Assembly: GCF_030408735.1 (NCBI RefSeq)
Contig: NZ_CP047204.1
Span: 2,728,001 to 2,792,000, forward strand
DNA: 64,000 nucleotides
From: Corynebacterium faecale
GTDB lineage: Bacteria; Actinomycetota; Actinomycetes; Mycobacteriales; Mycobacteriaceae
Direction of reading: 5' to 3'
Under the pieces are notes generated by a model. It did no database searches and was not told the origin of the DNA. It saw nothing but the letters and a program-made list of their open reading frames with translations. The position numbers and the translations under genes were made by a program. Positions 55,627 through 64,000 of the stretch are shown in pieces (within the stretch, counting starts at the first letter, position 1; each line of letters begins with the position of its first letter).

Positions 55627-56886
55627 TTATTTGATGGGTTCGAGGACATCCTTGCCCACGAATGGGCGCAGCGCCTCGGGAACGATGACGGAACCATCGG
55701 CCTGCTGGTTGTTTTCCAGGATGGCGACCAACCAGCGGGTGGTGGCCAGGGTGCCGTTGAGGGTGGCGGCGATCTGTGGCTTGCCGTTGGCATCGCGGTA
55801 ACGGGTCTGCAGACGACGTCCCTGGAAGGTGGTGCAGTTGGAGGTGGAGGTCAGCTCGCGGTAGGTCTCCTGGGTGGGGACCCAGGCCTCGGTGTCGAAC
55901 TTGCGGGCAGCGGATGCACCCAGGTCTCCACCGGCGACATCGATGACGCGGTAGGGAACCTGGACGGCTGCGAGCATGTCCTTTTCCATCTGCAACAGCT
56001 TCTGGTGCTGCTCCTCGGCCTCCTCAGGCTTGCAGAATACGAACATCTCCACCTTGTCGAACTGGTGGACACGCAGGATGCCCCGGGTGTCCTTTCCATA
56101 GGATCCGGCTTCACGGCGGAAGCAGGAGGACCAGCCCGCGTACTTCATGGGGCCGTCATTGAGATCGATGATCTCATCCTTGTGATAACCGGCCAGGGCC
56201 ACCTCAGAGGTGCCCACCAGGTACATGTCATCGCGCTCGAGGTAGTAGATCTCTTCGGCGTGATCACCGAGGAAACCGGTGCCGGCCATGATCTCTGGGC
56301 GGACCAGCACCGGTGGGATCATCATCTTGAAACCAGCTGCGGTGGCCTTCTGCGCCGCGAGGGTGAGCATGCCGAGCTGCAGCATGGCACCATCGCCGGT
56401 GAGGTAATAGAACCGGGCACCGGAGACCTTGGTGCCACGCTTCATATCGATGAGGCCGAGGGACTCACCCAGCTCAAGGTGATCCTTGGGCTCGAAGTCG
56501 AAGGTACGTGGCTCACCGACATGCTCGAGGACCACGAAGTCCTCCTCGCCGCCGGCAGGGGCGCCTTCCACCACGTTAGACAGCTTCATCTGCAGCTCAT
56601 GCACGCGCTGTTCCGCGGCTTCCTGTGCAGCTTCCGCCTCCTTGACCTTGGTCTTGAGTTCATTGGAGCCCTCCAGCAGTGCTGGGCGGTCCTCCGGGGA
56701 GGCCTGGCCGATCTTCTTTCCGAACGCCTTGTGTTCAGAGCGGAGATCATCAGCGGCCTGGATCGCCTGTCGACGGGTCTCGTCAGCACTGATCAGCTCA
56801 TCAACAAGGGCGGGATCCTCACCACGGGTGATCTGGGAGGTGCGGACAACGTCAGAATTGTCACGGAGGAATTTCAGATCAATCAT
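55627..56886 (-). CDS. serS: Seryl-tRNA synthetase
   Basis: The 419-residue class II synthetase has an N-terminal coiled-coil arm (about 30-100) that binds the tRNA variable arm. It has the serine-binding [10 protein letters not shown], motif 2 [17 protein letters not shown] and motif 3 [15 protein letters not shown]. The ATG at 56886 gives MIDLKFLRD, the standard N terminus; the ATG three codons earlier is less likely. It heads the serS-acyltransferase-HAD gene run and is divergent from farR. Confidence 0.97.
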   Translation of the reverse strand: MIDLKFLRDNSDVVRTSQITRGEDPALVDELISADETRRQAIQAADDLRSEHKAFGKKIGQASPEDRPALLEGSNELKTKVKEAEAAQEAAEQRVHELQMKLSNVVEGAPAGGEEDFVVLEHVGEPRTFDFEPKDHLELGESLGLIDMKRGTKVSGARFYYLTGDGAMLQLGMLTLAAQKATAAGFKMMIPPVLVRPEIMAGTGFLGDHAEEIYYLERDDMYLVGTSEVALAGYHKDEIIDLNDGPMKYAGWSSCFRREAGSYGKDTRGILRVHQFDKVEMFVFCKPEEAEEQHQKLLQMEKDMLAAVQVPYRVIDVAGGDLGASAARKFDTEAWVPTQETYRELTSTSNCTTFQGRRLQTRYRDANGKPQIAATLNGTLATTRWLVAILENNQQADGSVIVPEALRPFVGKDVLEPIK

Positions 56887-56984
56887 GGAATTCAATCTAC
56901 CGTGCCCATCTCATCTTGGAGGCGTTAGGTGGAGACACAACCCCGATCCGCCCCTTTGCCCACCGGCCATGACCTAAACCACCT

Positions 56985-57000
56985 CCTGGTTATGACCAGG
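56985..57000. promoter_or_regulatory. Possible FarR auto-operator
   Basis: CCTGGT-tatg-ACCAGG is a perfect 6-bp inverted repeat with a 4-bp spacer, 19 bases before the farR ATG. It overlaps where the promoter should be, as TAAAGT at about 57005 could be a -10 box. GntR-type regulators often bind such short palindromes upstream of their own gene. Confidence 0.45.
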
Positions 57001-57018
57001 TGCGCTAAAGTTGAGTCT

Positions 57019-57789
57019 ATGTCTGCTGCTGACCTTGCGGATGATGGATCCGCCCTGCCCCACCGTGTCTTGACTGACGGCCCCAAACCTAAACACCAGC
57101 AGCTGCGGGAAATACTCGAGGACCTGTGCACCACCCAGCTGCAACCGGGTGACATGCTGCCAGGCGAACGTGTCCTGGAAGAGAAATACGGTGTCAGCCG
57201 GATCACCGTCCGACGTGCCATCGGTGATCTGGTGGCCTCTGGCCGTCTTAAACGAGCCCGCGGCAAAGGCACTTTCGTGGCGCACTCACCGTTGGTCTCC
57301 CGCCTGCATCTGGCGTCTTTCTCCGCGGAGATGGCCGCCCAGAACCTGGTGGCCACCAGCCGCATCCTGTCCTCCTCCCGCGGGCCGGCCCCGGATGAGA
57401 TCTCTGACTTCTTCGGCACCAACCGCGGCACCCAGCACATCACGCTCCGCCGTCTCCGACTGGGCAACGGCAGGCCCTATGCCATCGATCATGGCTGGTA
57501 CAACGCGGACGTTGCCCCTGATCTTCTGGAAAATGATGTTTATAACTCTGTCTATTCCATCCTGGACCGCGTGTACAACGTCCCCGTGACCCAGGCGGAG
57601 CAGACCGTGACGGCGGTGGCCGCCGACGAGGATACCGCCAGGCTTCTCGATGTCTCCCCGGGCGCACCCCTGTTGCGGATCCTGAGGCAGTCACTATCCA
57701 GCGGAAAACCCGTGGAGTGGTGTGTGTCGTTGTACCGAACTGATCGATATTCCCTGAAAACTATGGTTACCCGTTCAGAGGATCTCTGA
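57019..57789 (+). CDS. farR: GntR/HutC-family transcriptional regulator FarR
   Basis: The 256-residue regulator has an N-terminal GntR winged helix: LQPGDMLPGERVLEEKYGVS, then RITVRRAIGDLVASGRLKRA. A C-terminal UTRA (HutC) effector domain (about 95-250) contains ITLRRLRLGNGRPYAIDHGW. In C. glutamicum the gene next to serS is farR, linked to control of amino-acid biosynthesis. The ATG at 57019 is preferred to the long frame start at 56929. No RBS is visible, so the transcript may be leaderless. Confidence 0.85.
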   Translation: MSAADLADDGSALPHRVLTDGPKPKHQQLREILEDLCTTQLQPGDMLPGERVLEEKYGVSRITVRRAIGDLVASGRLKRARGKGTFVAHSPLVSRLHLASFSAEMAAQNLVATSRILSSSRGPAPDEISDFFGTNRGTQHITLRRLRLGNGRPYAIDHGWYNADVAPDLLENDVYNSVYSILDRVYNVPVTQAEQTVTAVAADEDTARLLDVSPGAPLLRILRQSLSSGKPVEWCVSLYRTDRYSLKTMVTRSEDL

Positions 57790-57824
57790 GAAACTGCCCT
57801 TTGCGTGGCATGATGGTGACAATC

Positions 57825-58874
57825 ATGAGTACATCCACTGAATCCTCAGCACGCACACAGCGCAAGGGTTTTCGTTCCGGCGCCGCGGTGCAGACAATGC
57901 TCGTTGCAGCACTCGCGGCTTCGGCTGCTGTCGGCATGTATTCCTACGGGGTCAGTTCCAACGATGAGGGACAGGACACGGTCGCGACTGGGGAGACGTC
58001 GACAAGCACACCGGCACCTGCACCGGTCGCATCGTTCACCACCGCCGACGTGGGAATGTGTGCCACGTGGGACGTCAATAATGACGGCCAGGTCTCAGGC
58101 TTTGAACAGACAAGCTGCGAAGGCGAACACCGCTTCGAGATCTCCAAACGGGAGGACCTGGCAACCTACCCCAGCTCCGAGTTCGGCCCCGCGGCTGAAC
58201 CACCCAATCTCACACGTCAGGCGCAACTACGCGAGGAGCTGTGCCAGTCCCCGACCCTGGCATACCTCAACGGCCGTTTTGATCCGGCAGGGCGCTACAC
58301 CATCGCACCGATCCTGCCACCAGCCGAGGCGTGGGCCGCGGGGGACCGCACTATGCTGTGCGGCCTGCAGGCCACCGACTCCAACGGCATCCCCCAGCTG
58401 ACTGTGGGCCCAGTGGCCACCAATGACCAGGCACGTGTGTTTGAAACCGGTGCGTGCGTCCGGGTGGAATCCTCTGCGGAATTCCGTGAGGTTGACTGCG
58501 CTGAGGACCACCACCTGGAAACAGTGTCCACGGTCAATCTCGGTGTTCCATTCCCGCAGGGCGTCCCCAGCACCGATGACCAGAACAACTTCCTCGGCAG
58601 CACCTGCACCCAGGCCGCCATCGACTACATGGGTGATGAGGAACGGCTCTACCAGTCCTCCCTGCAGACTTTCTGGCCCACCATCACCGCCAATTCCTGG
58701 CTCGGTGGTTCACACAGCGTGAACTGTTATCTCATGTCCCCGTCCACCGAGGGGGATTCCACCTTCAACATCCTCAATGGCTCTGCACTCACCGGGTTCA
58801 CCATCAACGGTGAGGTACCACCACCGCAGCCGGAACGGGATCCACTCCGTCCCGGCGCCTCGGTTCCGCTCTAG
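57825..58874 (+). CDS. Membrane-anchored septum-formation-domain protein
   Basis: About 349 residues with one N-terminal membrane helix (about 22-42, AAVQTMLVAALAASAAVGMY). A Thr/Pro linker is followed by two extracytoplasmic 'septum formation' type units with conserved Cys pairs: DVGMCATWDVN with TSCEGEHRFE, and GACVRVES with VDCAEDHHLE. This family is found in actinobacteria, some members near cell-division functions; the molecular role is unknown. The ATG at 57825 is preferred over a GTG-type frame start 24 bases before. It abuts the peptidase gene. Confidence 0.8.
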   Translation: MSTSTESSARTQRKGFRSGAAVQTMLVAALAASAAVGMYSYGVSSNDEGQDTVATGETSTSTPAPAPVASFTTADVGMCATWDVNNDGQVSGFEQTSCEGEHRFEISKREDLATYPSSEFGPAAEPPNLTRQAQLREELCQSPTLAYLNGRFDPAGRYTIAPILPPAEAWAAGDRTMLCGLQATDSNGIPQLTVGPVATNDQARVFETGACVRVESSAEFREVDCAEDHHLETVSTVNLGVPFPQGVPSTDDQNNFLGSTCTQAAIDYMGDEERLYQSSLQTFWPTITANSWLGGSHSVNCYLMSPSTEGDSTFNILNGSALTGFTINGEVPPPQPERDPLRPGASVPL

Positions 58875-58875
58875 T

Positions 58876-59244
58876 GTGAATTCTCCGGGAGAGATGATCT
58901 TGATCGACGTCAGCGATGAACGCTTCGAAGAAATGGTCGATGATGCCTTCGACCAGGTCCCCCAGAAGTTTCTGGACAACATGCGCAATGTGGTGGTGCT
59001 TGTTGATGACTTTCACCCCGAATCACCCAACATCCTGGGCCTCTACACCGGGGTGGCGCTGACCAACCGGATGTTCGCCCACGGTGGTCTGCCCGACACC
59101 ATCACCATTTACAAAGGTGCCCTCCAGCGGCACTGCCATTCAGAGGAGCATCTGGCGGAGCAGGTCCGGGTGACTGTCCTGCACGAGGTGGGCCACTACT
59201 TCGGGCTGGAGGAACATGACCTGCACAGGCTGGGGTACGCCTAG
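58876..59244 (+). CDS. Minimal zinc metallopeptidase (Zincin_1 family)
   Basis: About 122 residues. The zinc-binding motif VLHEVGHYFGLEEHDLHRLG (HExxH plus a downstream Glu/His/Asp) lies at the C terminus. This matches the compact single-domain gluzincins (PF06262). The substrate is unknown. The start is uncertain: GTG at 58876, immediately after the previous stop, or ATG at 58894, whose GGGAG lies too close to be ideal. It is followed by a strong bidirectional terminator. Confidence 0.85.
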   Translation: MNSPGEMILIDVSDERFEEMVDDAFDQVPQKFLDNMRNVVVLVDDFHPESPNILGLYTGVALTNRMFAHGGLPDTITIYKGALQRHCHSEEHLAEQVRVTVLHEVGHYFGLEEHDLHRLGYA

Positions 59245-59263
59245 CGTGATCGTGACATGAGAA

Positions 59264-59313
59264 AACCGGCAGGTGCACAACAGCATCTCATCGCTGTTGT
59301 GCACCTGCCGGTT
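59264..59313. terminator. Bidirectional terminator
   Basis: A perfect 21-base inverted repeat beginning AACCGGCAGGTGCACAACAG has an 8-base loop. It lies between the convergent peptidase (+) and YedE-TusA (-) genes, with A/T-rich ends on both sides. Confidence 0.9.
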
Positions 59314-59345
59314 GTTGTGTGCTCAGGTTCGGGAGGGGCTGTCCC

Positions 59346-60779
59346 CTAGCCTTTCTTCACCGTGATCTGCCAGGAGGCATCTCCGACTTCGCGGAAGTCG
59401 GTGACCTCGTGGCCATCGGTGGCGCACCACTGCGGGATGGCGTCGGTGGCCTGGGTGCAGTCGAAATCAATGACCAGGTGATCACCGGACTGCAGGGTCT
59501 TCATCACGTCCTTGGCTTCAATGAGTGGGAACGGGCACACCGCGCCGAGGGAATCCAGGGCGTAGTAGCCACTGCCCAGGTCACGCAGTTTCTGGCTGAC
59601 CGCGGGCTTGAGGCTGATGAGTCCGGTTGCGACCTTCACACCACCCAGCGGTGCTGGGGTGACGGCGGAGTCGGTGTTCACCGGCAGGACGCGGTCCTCA
59701 GCGGAGGTCGGGGTGGCGTGGTCCAGGCTCTCCTCGGTGGAGTAGGCCTGGGTGGCATCTGCCTTCTGCTGGGCCACTGCTGCGGGCTTGAGGAAGATCT
59801 TGGCTGCCACACCGACACCGATGGCGATGAACAGCAGGGCGATCCAGCCCTGGAAGCTGAAGAGGCTGGTCTGGACCATGCCGTTACCCACGGTGCAGCC
59901 ACCGGCCAGGGAAGCGCCGACACCCATCATGGTGCCACCGATGACGGCGCGCACGGAGGTGCTGGCATCGGCGACGCGGACACGGAACTCACCGCTCGCC
60001 TTCGCTGCGATGAAGGAACCGACCAGGATGCCGAGCACCAGCATGACGCCCCAGTTGAGGTAGCTGTCATCGCCGGTGGTGGCGTACTGCAGAGTGTGTG
60101 AGGTCGGGGTGGTGATACCCAGACCGGAGTTGCGGCCAGCCGCTGCGGACAGTGGCCAGGCGATAACACCGATCAGACCGACCAGGGCACCCGCGGTATA
60201 GACGTGCAGTGGTCGCTTCCATGCCGGCTGATTGCCCAGGCGGGCGATCTTGGGGCGCTTGGCCTCCAGCAGGCGGAAGTGACGGACCAGGTAGGCGGTC
60301 AACGCGGCGAAAGGAACAACAAACCACCAGATGGAGACACCCAGCAGGGCAGGGAGGGTGGTGAGTTCGGTCTCCCAGGAGAACATGACATCAGTGAAAC
60401 CGCTGAGGGCGCCGTCCTTCATGGCCGCCGTGGAGATGGCATAGGTGGCCAGGGCGATCCAGGAACCAACCAGTCCCTCACCCGAGCGGTACCACGTTCC
60501 GGAGGCACAACCACCGGAGAGGATGATGCCGAACCCGAAGATGAAGCCACCCAGGATCACGGCGGCCGGAGCGAAGTTGTTATAGGTCGGGGTGATCACA
60601 CCCGCAGAGGTCAGCGCTGCGATGCCCACGGCGTGGACGGCGATGACGATGAGAAGGCCAACGAAGGTTCGCCAGGAGCGCTGGAGGAAGATATCGCGCA
60701 GCATTCCGGTGACGCAGAACCTTCCCCGTTGCATCACGATACCGAGCGCGGTACCGACGGCGAGTCCGGTGAGGATCAT
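59346..60779 (-). CDS. YeeE/YedE-type sulfur-compound transporter fused to a TusA domain
   Basis: The 477-residue fusion has ten or so membrane helices with the conserved Cys sites of the thiosulfate channel family (QRGRFCVTGM near residue 22, SGGCASGTWYR near 91, LAGGCTVGNGM near 295). A linker (about 335-395) leads to a C-terminal TusA/SirA domain with the CPFPL motif (GAVCPFPLIEAKDVMKTL, near 418). The membrane part would import thiosulfate or a related sulfur species by cysteine relay. The TusA part would accept the sulfur as persulfide, giving uptake and transfer in one chain. Promoter-side palindromes (60813-60878) fit sulfur-dependent control. Confidence 0.88.
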   Translation of the reverse strand: MILTGLAVGTALGIVMQRGRFCVTGMLRDIFLQRSWRTFVGLLIVIAVHAVGIAALTSAGVITPTYNNFAPAAVILGGFIFGFGIILSGGCASGTWYRSGEGLVGSWIALATYAISTAAMKDGALSGFTDVMFSWETELTTLPALLGVSIWWFVVPFAALTAYLVRHFRLLEAKRPKIARLGNQPAWKRPLHVYTAGALVGLIGVIAWPLSAAAGRNSGLGITTPTSHTLQYATTGDDSYLNWGVMLVLGILVGSFIAAKASGEFRVRVADASTSVRAVIGGTMMGVGASLAGGCTVGNGMVQTSLFSFQGWIALLFIAIGVGVAAKIFLKPAAVAQQKADATQAYSTEESLDHATPTSAEDRVLPVNTDSAVTPAPLGGVKVATGLISLKPAVSQKLRDLGSGYYALDSLGAVCPFPLIEAKDVMKTLQSGDHLVIDFDCTQATDAIPQWCATDGHEVTDFREVGDASWQITVKKG

Positions 60780-60812
60780 GGGAACCAGCTTTCTGAGGTT
60801 CAGGGGTTTATC

Positions 60813-60878
60813 TTAAGTCCGACTTAATATAGACCCCTCGGTACACCTTTGTCTAGCCCCTATAGACAGAGCTGTCCG
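60813..60878. promoter_or_regulatory. Palindromes upstream of the YedE-TusA gene (sulfur-regulator-like)
   Basis: TTAAGT-ccg-ACTTAA (60813-60827) is a perfect inverted repeat 34 bases before the gene. Beyond it, TAGAC occurs at 60830. TGTCTA (60850-60855) and TAGACA (60863-60868) form another inverted repeat, and TAGAC-agagct-GTCCG (60863-60878) resembles the McbR consensus TAGAC-N6-GTCTA. McbR represses sulfur assimilation genes in C. glutamicum, so such sites fit the gene. The TTAAGT palindrome may belong to a different repressor, e.g. ArsR-type. Confidence 0.5.
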
Positions 60879-60980
60879 AATTTATTCCTGAGCTGGGCTG
60901 TCATGCAGAACCGACACCCCTGGGCCACAAAAGCACGCAGGCCACACGCATGCCCCACGAAAAGAAGACCCGAAAAGAAG

Positions 60981-61014
60981 GCACCCGCAACCTCCCTTGA
61001 GATTGCGGGCACCT
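60981..61014 (-). terminator. Terminator of the pheA-phosphatase unit
   Basis: In the minus direction GGTGCCCGCAA pairs with TTGCGGGTGCC (two G-U wobbles, 12-base loop), followed by TTCTTTTC. It starts about 43 bases after the phosphatase stop. A short duplicate of ACCGGCCCCC lies between them. Confidence 0.7.
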
Positions 61015-61057
61015 CCGTCCACCGGCCCCCACCGGCCCCCACCGGTGATGCCTTAAC

Positions 61058-61738
61058 TTACGCCTGCACTTCCTGCCATGGCAGCGGGCTGCCGGTCCAA
61101 TGAACCACATCCCATTTGCCGAAGCTCTTGCCGTTGGGTTCCAGCACCACATAACGGCAGTTGCCCAGGTAGGTGCTGAAAGCGAAGTTCGGATCCACAC
61201 CTGATGCGTGGGTGGCCACGATGCGGATCACGGCGCCGTGGCTGACGATCGCCACATCACGGTCATCATCCAGGTCATGGCTGTCCATGATTTGATCCAG
61301 GGTGGGCTGGTACCGGTTCAGTACGTCCTTGTAGGTCTCACCTCCGGGCAGGGCTGCCGTGGGATCACCGTGGAGCCAACCGCTGAGCGCAGCGGAGTAG
61401 GTCATGTGGGCTTCGGCGTCACCGCGCATCTCAAAGTCACCGGCGTCGATCTCATGGATGCCCTGAACCACATCCAGTGGCACCGCGCCTTCGACAAGAT
61501 CACGGGCCTTTTCAATGGTGGAGGTGGCCAGCACGGCGGTCTGCTGGGCGCGCAACACGATGGAGCTGTACACATGCGCCAGGCGGTCGCCGCTGTAACC
61601 GGCCAGTTCATGACCGACCTCGAGTGCCTGCCTGCGGCCCTGTTCGGTGAGTTCTGCTCCCGGGGGACGGGTATCCAGGAGGTGCCGGACATTGTTGTGG
61701 GTCTGTCCGTGCCTGACCAGGATGATTCTGCCAGCCAT
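61058..61738 (-). CDS. Histidine phosphatase / phosphoglycerate-mutase-like protein
   Basis: The 226-residue protein has the catalytic RHG motif at the start (RIILVRHGQTHNN, His10), a second Arg in YSSIVLRAQQT, the acid Glu in GIHEIDAGDFE and the second His in VAIVSHGAVIRIVA. These are the residues of the dPGM/GpmB branch, but several such corynebacterial enzymes are phosphatases, so mutase activity is not assured. The ATG at 61738 lies 4 bases after pheA ends; the pair is cotranscribed. The C. glutamicum counterpart is annotated gpm2/gpmB. Confidence 0.88.
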   Translation of the reverse strand: MAGRIILVRHGQTHNNVRHLLDTRPPGAELTEQGRRQALEVGHELAGYSGDRLAHVYSSIVLRAQQTAVLATSTIEKARDLVEGAVPLDVVQGIHEIDAGDFEMRGDAEAHMTYSAALSGWLHGDPTAALPGGETYKDVLNRYQPTLDQIMDSHDLDDDRDVAIVSHGAVIRIVATHASGVDPNFAFSTYLGNCRYVVLEPNGKSFGKWDVVHWTGSPLPWQEVQA

Positions 61739-61742
61739 TGTG

Positions 61743-62690
61743 TTAGTACTCCCTGCCTTCCAGTGCCGCGCGGACCCAGTCGTCCGCCTTCTCCAGCCGG
61801 GCGATGTCATCCGCCCAGGTGTCCTTATGGTCATCCTTGCGGGGCGCCGGCCACGAACCCAGGAATACCAGGTCTTCGGCCTGCATGTGTAGGGCGCGCA
61901 GTGCCTCACGGACGGGGAGGTCCTCGATGTGGCCGAGGAAATCCAGGTGGAAACGGTAGGTGCCGAATTTCTTCCGCGTCGGGCGTGATTCGATCCGGGC
62001 CAGATCCACACCGCGCAGGGCGAATTCATTGAGTGCCCGCACCAGGCTGCCGGGAGTATTCGGCAGCGCGAATACCACGGAGGTGTGGTCATGTCCGGTG
62101 CGCGCGGGCGGGGCGATGCGGTTGCGCACAGCCACGAAACGGGTGCGGGCGCCACGGACGTCAGCCACGTCGTCGACAAGCTTCTCCAGGCCAAAAAGCG
62201 TGGCCGCACGCTCTGGGGCGGCTGCGGCGTCGGCGCCGTTTTCAGAGACCAGCTGTGCTGCGGCGGCGTTGGAGGATGCGGAGACGAACCGCGCGCCCGG
62301 CACATTATCCGCCATCCAATTCTTGATCTGCTGGTGTGCAACGGGGTGGGTGGCCAGGGTCTGGATGTCGGCGAGGGTGGTGCCGGGGCGGGCCATGATG
62401 GTGAAGGAGACCTCGATTTCCTCCTCGGCGAAAATCTGCGCATCGGAGCCCTGATCCAGGGCGTCGTAGGTGGGGGTGACAAAGCCGTCGACAAAGTTCT
62501 CAATGGCCACGACCGCAAAATCAGCCCTGCCCTCGCGCACGGCATCAACCGCCTGCTGCGGTGAGTTCACCGGCATCTGCGTGATTGCCCCGGGGCCGAA
62601 TTCGCCACGTTCCGCGAGGCGGATCAGCGCGGCTTCGGTGAATGTTCCTGCGGGCCCCAGATAGGACACGACTGTCTGTGCGTCACTCAT
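61743..62690 (-). CDS. pheA: Prephenate dehydratase
   Basis: The 315-residue monofunctional enzyme converts prephenate to phenylpyruvate in phenylalanine synthesis. The PDT domain starts SYLGPAGTFTEAAL and has the catalytic TRF motif in ARTRFVAV. The C-terminal ACT domain has PGSLVRALNEFA and the ESRP effector-binding motif (IESRPT), so feedback inhibition by phenylalanine is expected. No chorismate mutase domain is present, as usual for corynebacteria. Confidence 0.96.
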   Translation of the reverse strand: MSDAQTVVSYLGPAGTFTEAALIRLAERGEFGPGAITQMPVNSPQQAVDAVREGRADFAVVAIENFVDGFVTPTYDALDQGSDAQIFAEEEIEVSFTIMARPGTTLADIQTLATHPVAHQQIKNWMADNVPGARFVSASSNAAAAQLVSENGADAAAAPERAATLFGLEKLVDDVADVRGARTRFVAVRNRIAPPARTGHDHTSVVFALPNTPGSLVRALNEFALRGVDLARIESRPTRKKFGTYRFHLDFLGHIEDLPVREALRALHMQAEDLVFLGSWPAPRKDDHKDTWADDIARLEKADDWVRAALEGREY

Positions 62691-62730
62691 AGCTACTTAC
62701 CTTAACCGGTGTTCACTAGTGTGGTTGTTC

Positions 62731-63888
62731 ATGTCAGTTGCCTCCCCGTCCGCGCTATCCACGCTGTCCGCGCGCATCTCCACCATGTCGCCGGCTGAAC
62801 ACGGATTCTCCTGGTTCAATCCGGAGGTCACCGCAGGTGATGGCCGCGGCCCGTTGCACGGCATGATCATCCCGGCCAAGGACCTGCACCACGTAGCTGG
62901 AATGCCCACCTCCTTCGGTGCGCATGGACGGCGAATGATGGCCACGGAGACCGACCCATTTCTGCAGAGCCTCATCAACCGCGGTGCGATCATCGCGGGC
63001 AAGACCCAGACCAGCGAACTGGGCCTGACTGCCTACTGCGAACCTGTCCGCATGCCCGCCCCCGATAATCCCCGGTTCCCCGGTCACACCACCGGCGGTT
63101 CCTCCGGTGGTGCGGCGGTGGCGGTGGCCCGTTTGCTTGTCGACGCCGCCCACGCCTCCGACGGTGGCGGTTCCATCCGGGTGCCGGCCGCAGCCTGCGG
63201 CGTGGTGGGTTTCAAACCCTCCCACGATTCCAGCGGTGGCAGTCCGGCCACCCAGGGGTTCATCACCCGGGACATCAACACCCAGTCACTTCTGCACGCG
63301 GTGGCACCGGTGACGCGCCCCCTGCGCATCGGTGTGCTCCTGGAACCGGTACACGCGGAGACAACTGTGGATGATCAGTTTGTGCACACGGTGGAAGCGG
63401 TGGCTCATCGGTTGGAACGTTTCGGGCATGAGGTGGTGCCAGTTGTCCGCCCCTATGGGGATTGGGCGTTCGAGGCCTTCACGGAGGTGTTGGCCATGCG
63501 CTCGCGTTCCATAGAGGATCCCGAGGACGGTGAGGCCAGCGCGATTGTCAGTTGGCTGCGCGAACTGGGCCGCGCACAGACCCCGCTGCACCGTGCCCAG
63601 GCGGTGCGCGCTTTCGACTCGGTGGCTGATGTGGTTCTGGAGGCCTGGGATGTGGACGTGGTGCTCAGCCCCACCCTGGCTTCTCCGCCCCCGGCCCTCG
63701 GGCACTTCTCCTCGCTCAGCCCGGAGGCTGATTTTATGGAACAGACCCGGTGGACACCGTGGGCAACCACCTACAACATGACTGGCGGCGCCGCGATCAG
63801 CCTGCCGGTGGACGGTGTCGGCGTGCATCTCGGTGCGGTGCGCGTGGGCAACGCGGAGATCCTCGGCCTGGGAGGTCAGCTGCTGTGA
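62731..63888 (+). CDS. Amidase-signature-family hydrolase
   Basis: About 385 residues. The amidase signature is complete: Lys in IIPAKDLHHVAG, GHTTGGSSGGAAVAVA with the cis-Ser, and the nucleophilic Ser region DGGGSIRVPAAACGVVGFKP. The protein is shorter than GatA-type enzymes and lacks a Gat context, so it is probably a catabolic or indoleacetamide-like amidase with unknown substrate. The ATG at 62731 (MSVASPS) is preferred over the frame start at 62719. Its stop overlaps the next GTG start. Confidence 0.88.
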   Translation: MSVASPSALSTLSARISTMSPAEHGFSWFNPEVTAGDGRGPLHGMIIPAKDLHHVAGMPTSFGAHGRRMMATETDPFLQSLINRGAIIAGKTQTSELGLTAYCEPVRMPAPDNPRFPGHTTGGSSGGAAVAVARLLVDAAHASDGGGSIRVPAAACGVVGFKPSHDSSGGSPATQGFITRDINTQSLLHAVAPVTRPLRIGVLLEPVHAETTVDDQFVHTVEAVAHRLERFGHEVVPVVRPYGDWAFEAFTEVLAMRSRSIEDPEDGEASAIVSWLRELGRAQTPLHRAQAVRAFDSVADVVLEAWDVDVVLSPTLASPPPALGHFSSLSPEADFMEQTRWTPWATTYNMTGGAAISLPVDGVGVHLGAVRVGNAEILGLGGQLL

Positions 63889-64000
63889 CACGTGCCCGCA
63901 TCAAAAAAGAGATCCTGCTGGTTCTGGCCATCACCTTCGGTGCAAGCGGTCTGCGCTCCCTGCTCAGGCTTATCGACGACCTCCTCTCCCCCGTCGCCCT
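63885..64000 (+). CDS. CPBP-family intramembrane protease, N-terminal part
   Basis: A GTG overlapping the amidase stop (GTGA) opens a frame that runs off the window. It reads MTRARIKKEILLVLAITFGA, then SGLRSLLRLIDDLLSP. The short basic start followed by this helix is the usual beginning of actinobacterial CPBP (CAAX protease-like) membrane proteins, but the catalytic EE and FxxxH motifs lie outside. Contains one copy of the GCTTNTCGACG motif. Confidence 0.55.
   Translation, partial: MTRARIKKEILLVLAITFGASGLRSLLRLIDDLLSPVA

Noticed and set aside
61739..62548. N-terminal extension of the phosphatase frame through pheA
   Set aside because: It runs in an alternative frame of pheA; the RHG motif and the family N terminus start at the ATG at 61738.

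Overview
The window is chromosomal DNA of a mycolic-acid-containing actinobacterium. It is almost certainly a Corynebacterium close to C. glutamicum / C. efficiens. The evidence is the fadD32-pks13-accD3 locus, two mycoloyltransferases of the Cop1/Cmt type, and the arabinogalactan genes aftB, ubiA, glfT2 and glf in the conserved Corynebacteriales order. GC content is high, apart from one lower-GC secreted-protein gene near 17.5-20.4 kb.

Layout. 0-7 kb: a partial unknown gene, a TDT-type transporter, trmB, an NYN-domain protein, an MmpL3-like lipid transporter, a flippase-like membrane protein and a DUF3054-like protein. 7-16.5 kb (minus strand): a 26-codon hydrophobic micro-ORF, a META-like protein, accD3, pks13 and fadD32, which make and condense the mycolate precursors. 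17.5-20.4 kb: an unusual secreted Thr-stalk/leucine-rich-repeat protein. 20.6-29.2 kb: a Culp6-type cutinase-like esterase, a lipoprotein, cop1, a gluconate permease on the opposite strand, cmt2 and aftB. 29.3-33.3 kb: a tandem repeat, then ubiA, a PAP2 gene and glfT2. 33.6-41.9 kb: an AAHS-type MFS transporter, a secreted DUF5129/TPM-like protein, several small membrane/PAP2 proteins, glf and a PGRP amidase. Together these form the cell-envelope factory: mycolates are made (AccD3/FadD32/Pks13), exported as TMM (MmpL-like) and transferred (Cop1, Cmt2) to an arabinogalactan built by UbiA, GlfT2, Glf and AftB.

42.4-50.9 kb is an accessory catabolic island: an IclR regulator, an SDR dehydrogenase, two KstD/fumarate-reductase-like flavoproteins separated by a Dabb protein, and a complete class I P450 system (P450, ferredoxin reductase, putidaredoxin-type ferredoxin). 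Its composition matches the aromatization route cyclohexanecarboxylate -> 4-hydroxy -> 4-oxo -> desaturation -> 4-hydroxybenzoate, and I propose that function. A 12-bp perfect inverted repeat in the divergent promoter region is the probable IclR operator. A decayed IS630-type transposase lies at the right edge.

52-64 kb returns to core genes: glpK, a HAD phosphatase, an acyltransferase, serS, farR, a septum-formation protein, a minimal zinc peptidase, a YedE-TusA fusion with sulfur-regulator-like sites, a phosphoglycerate-mutase-like phosphatase, pheA, an amidase and the start of a CPBP protease.

Across the whole window an 11-mer, GCTTNTCGACG, occurs at least 17 times where about 0.1 would be expected by chance. 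It is an unexplained genome-scale DNA motif.
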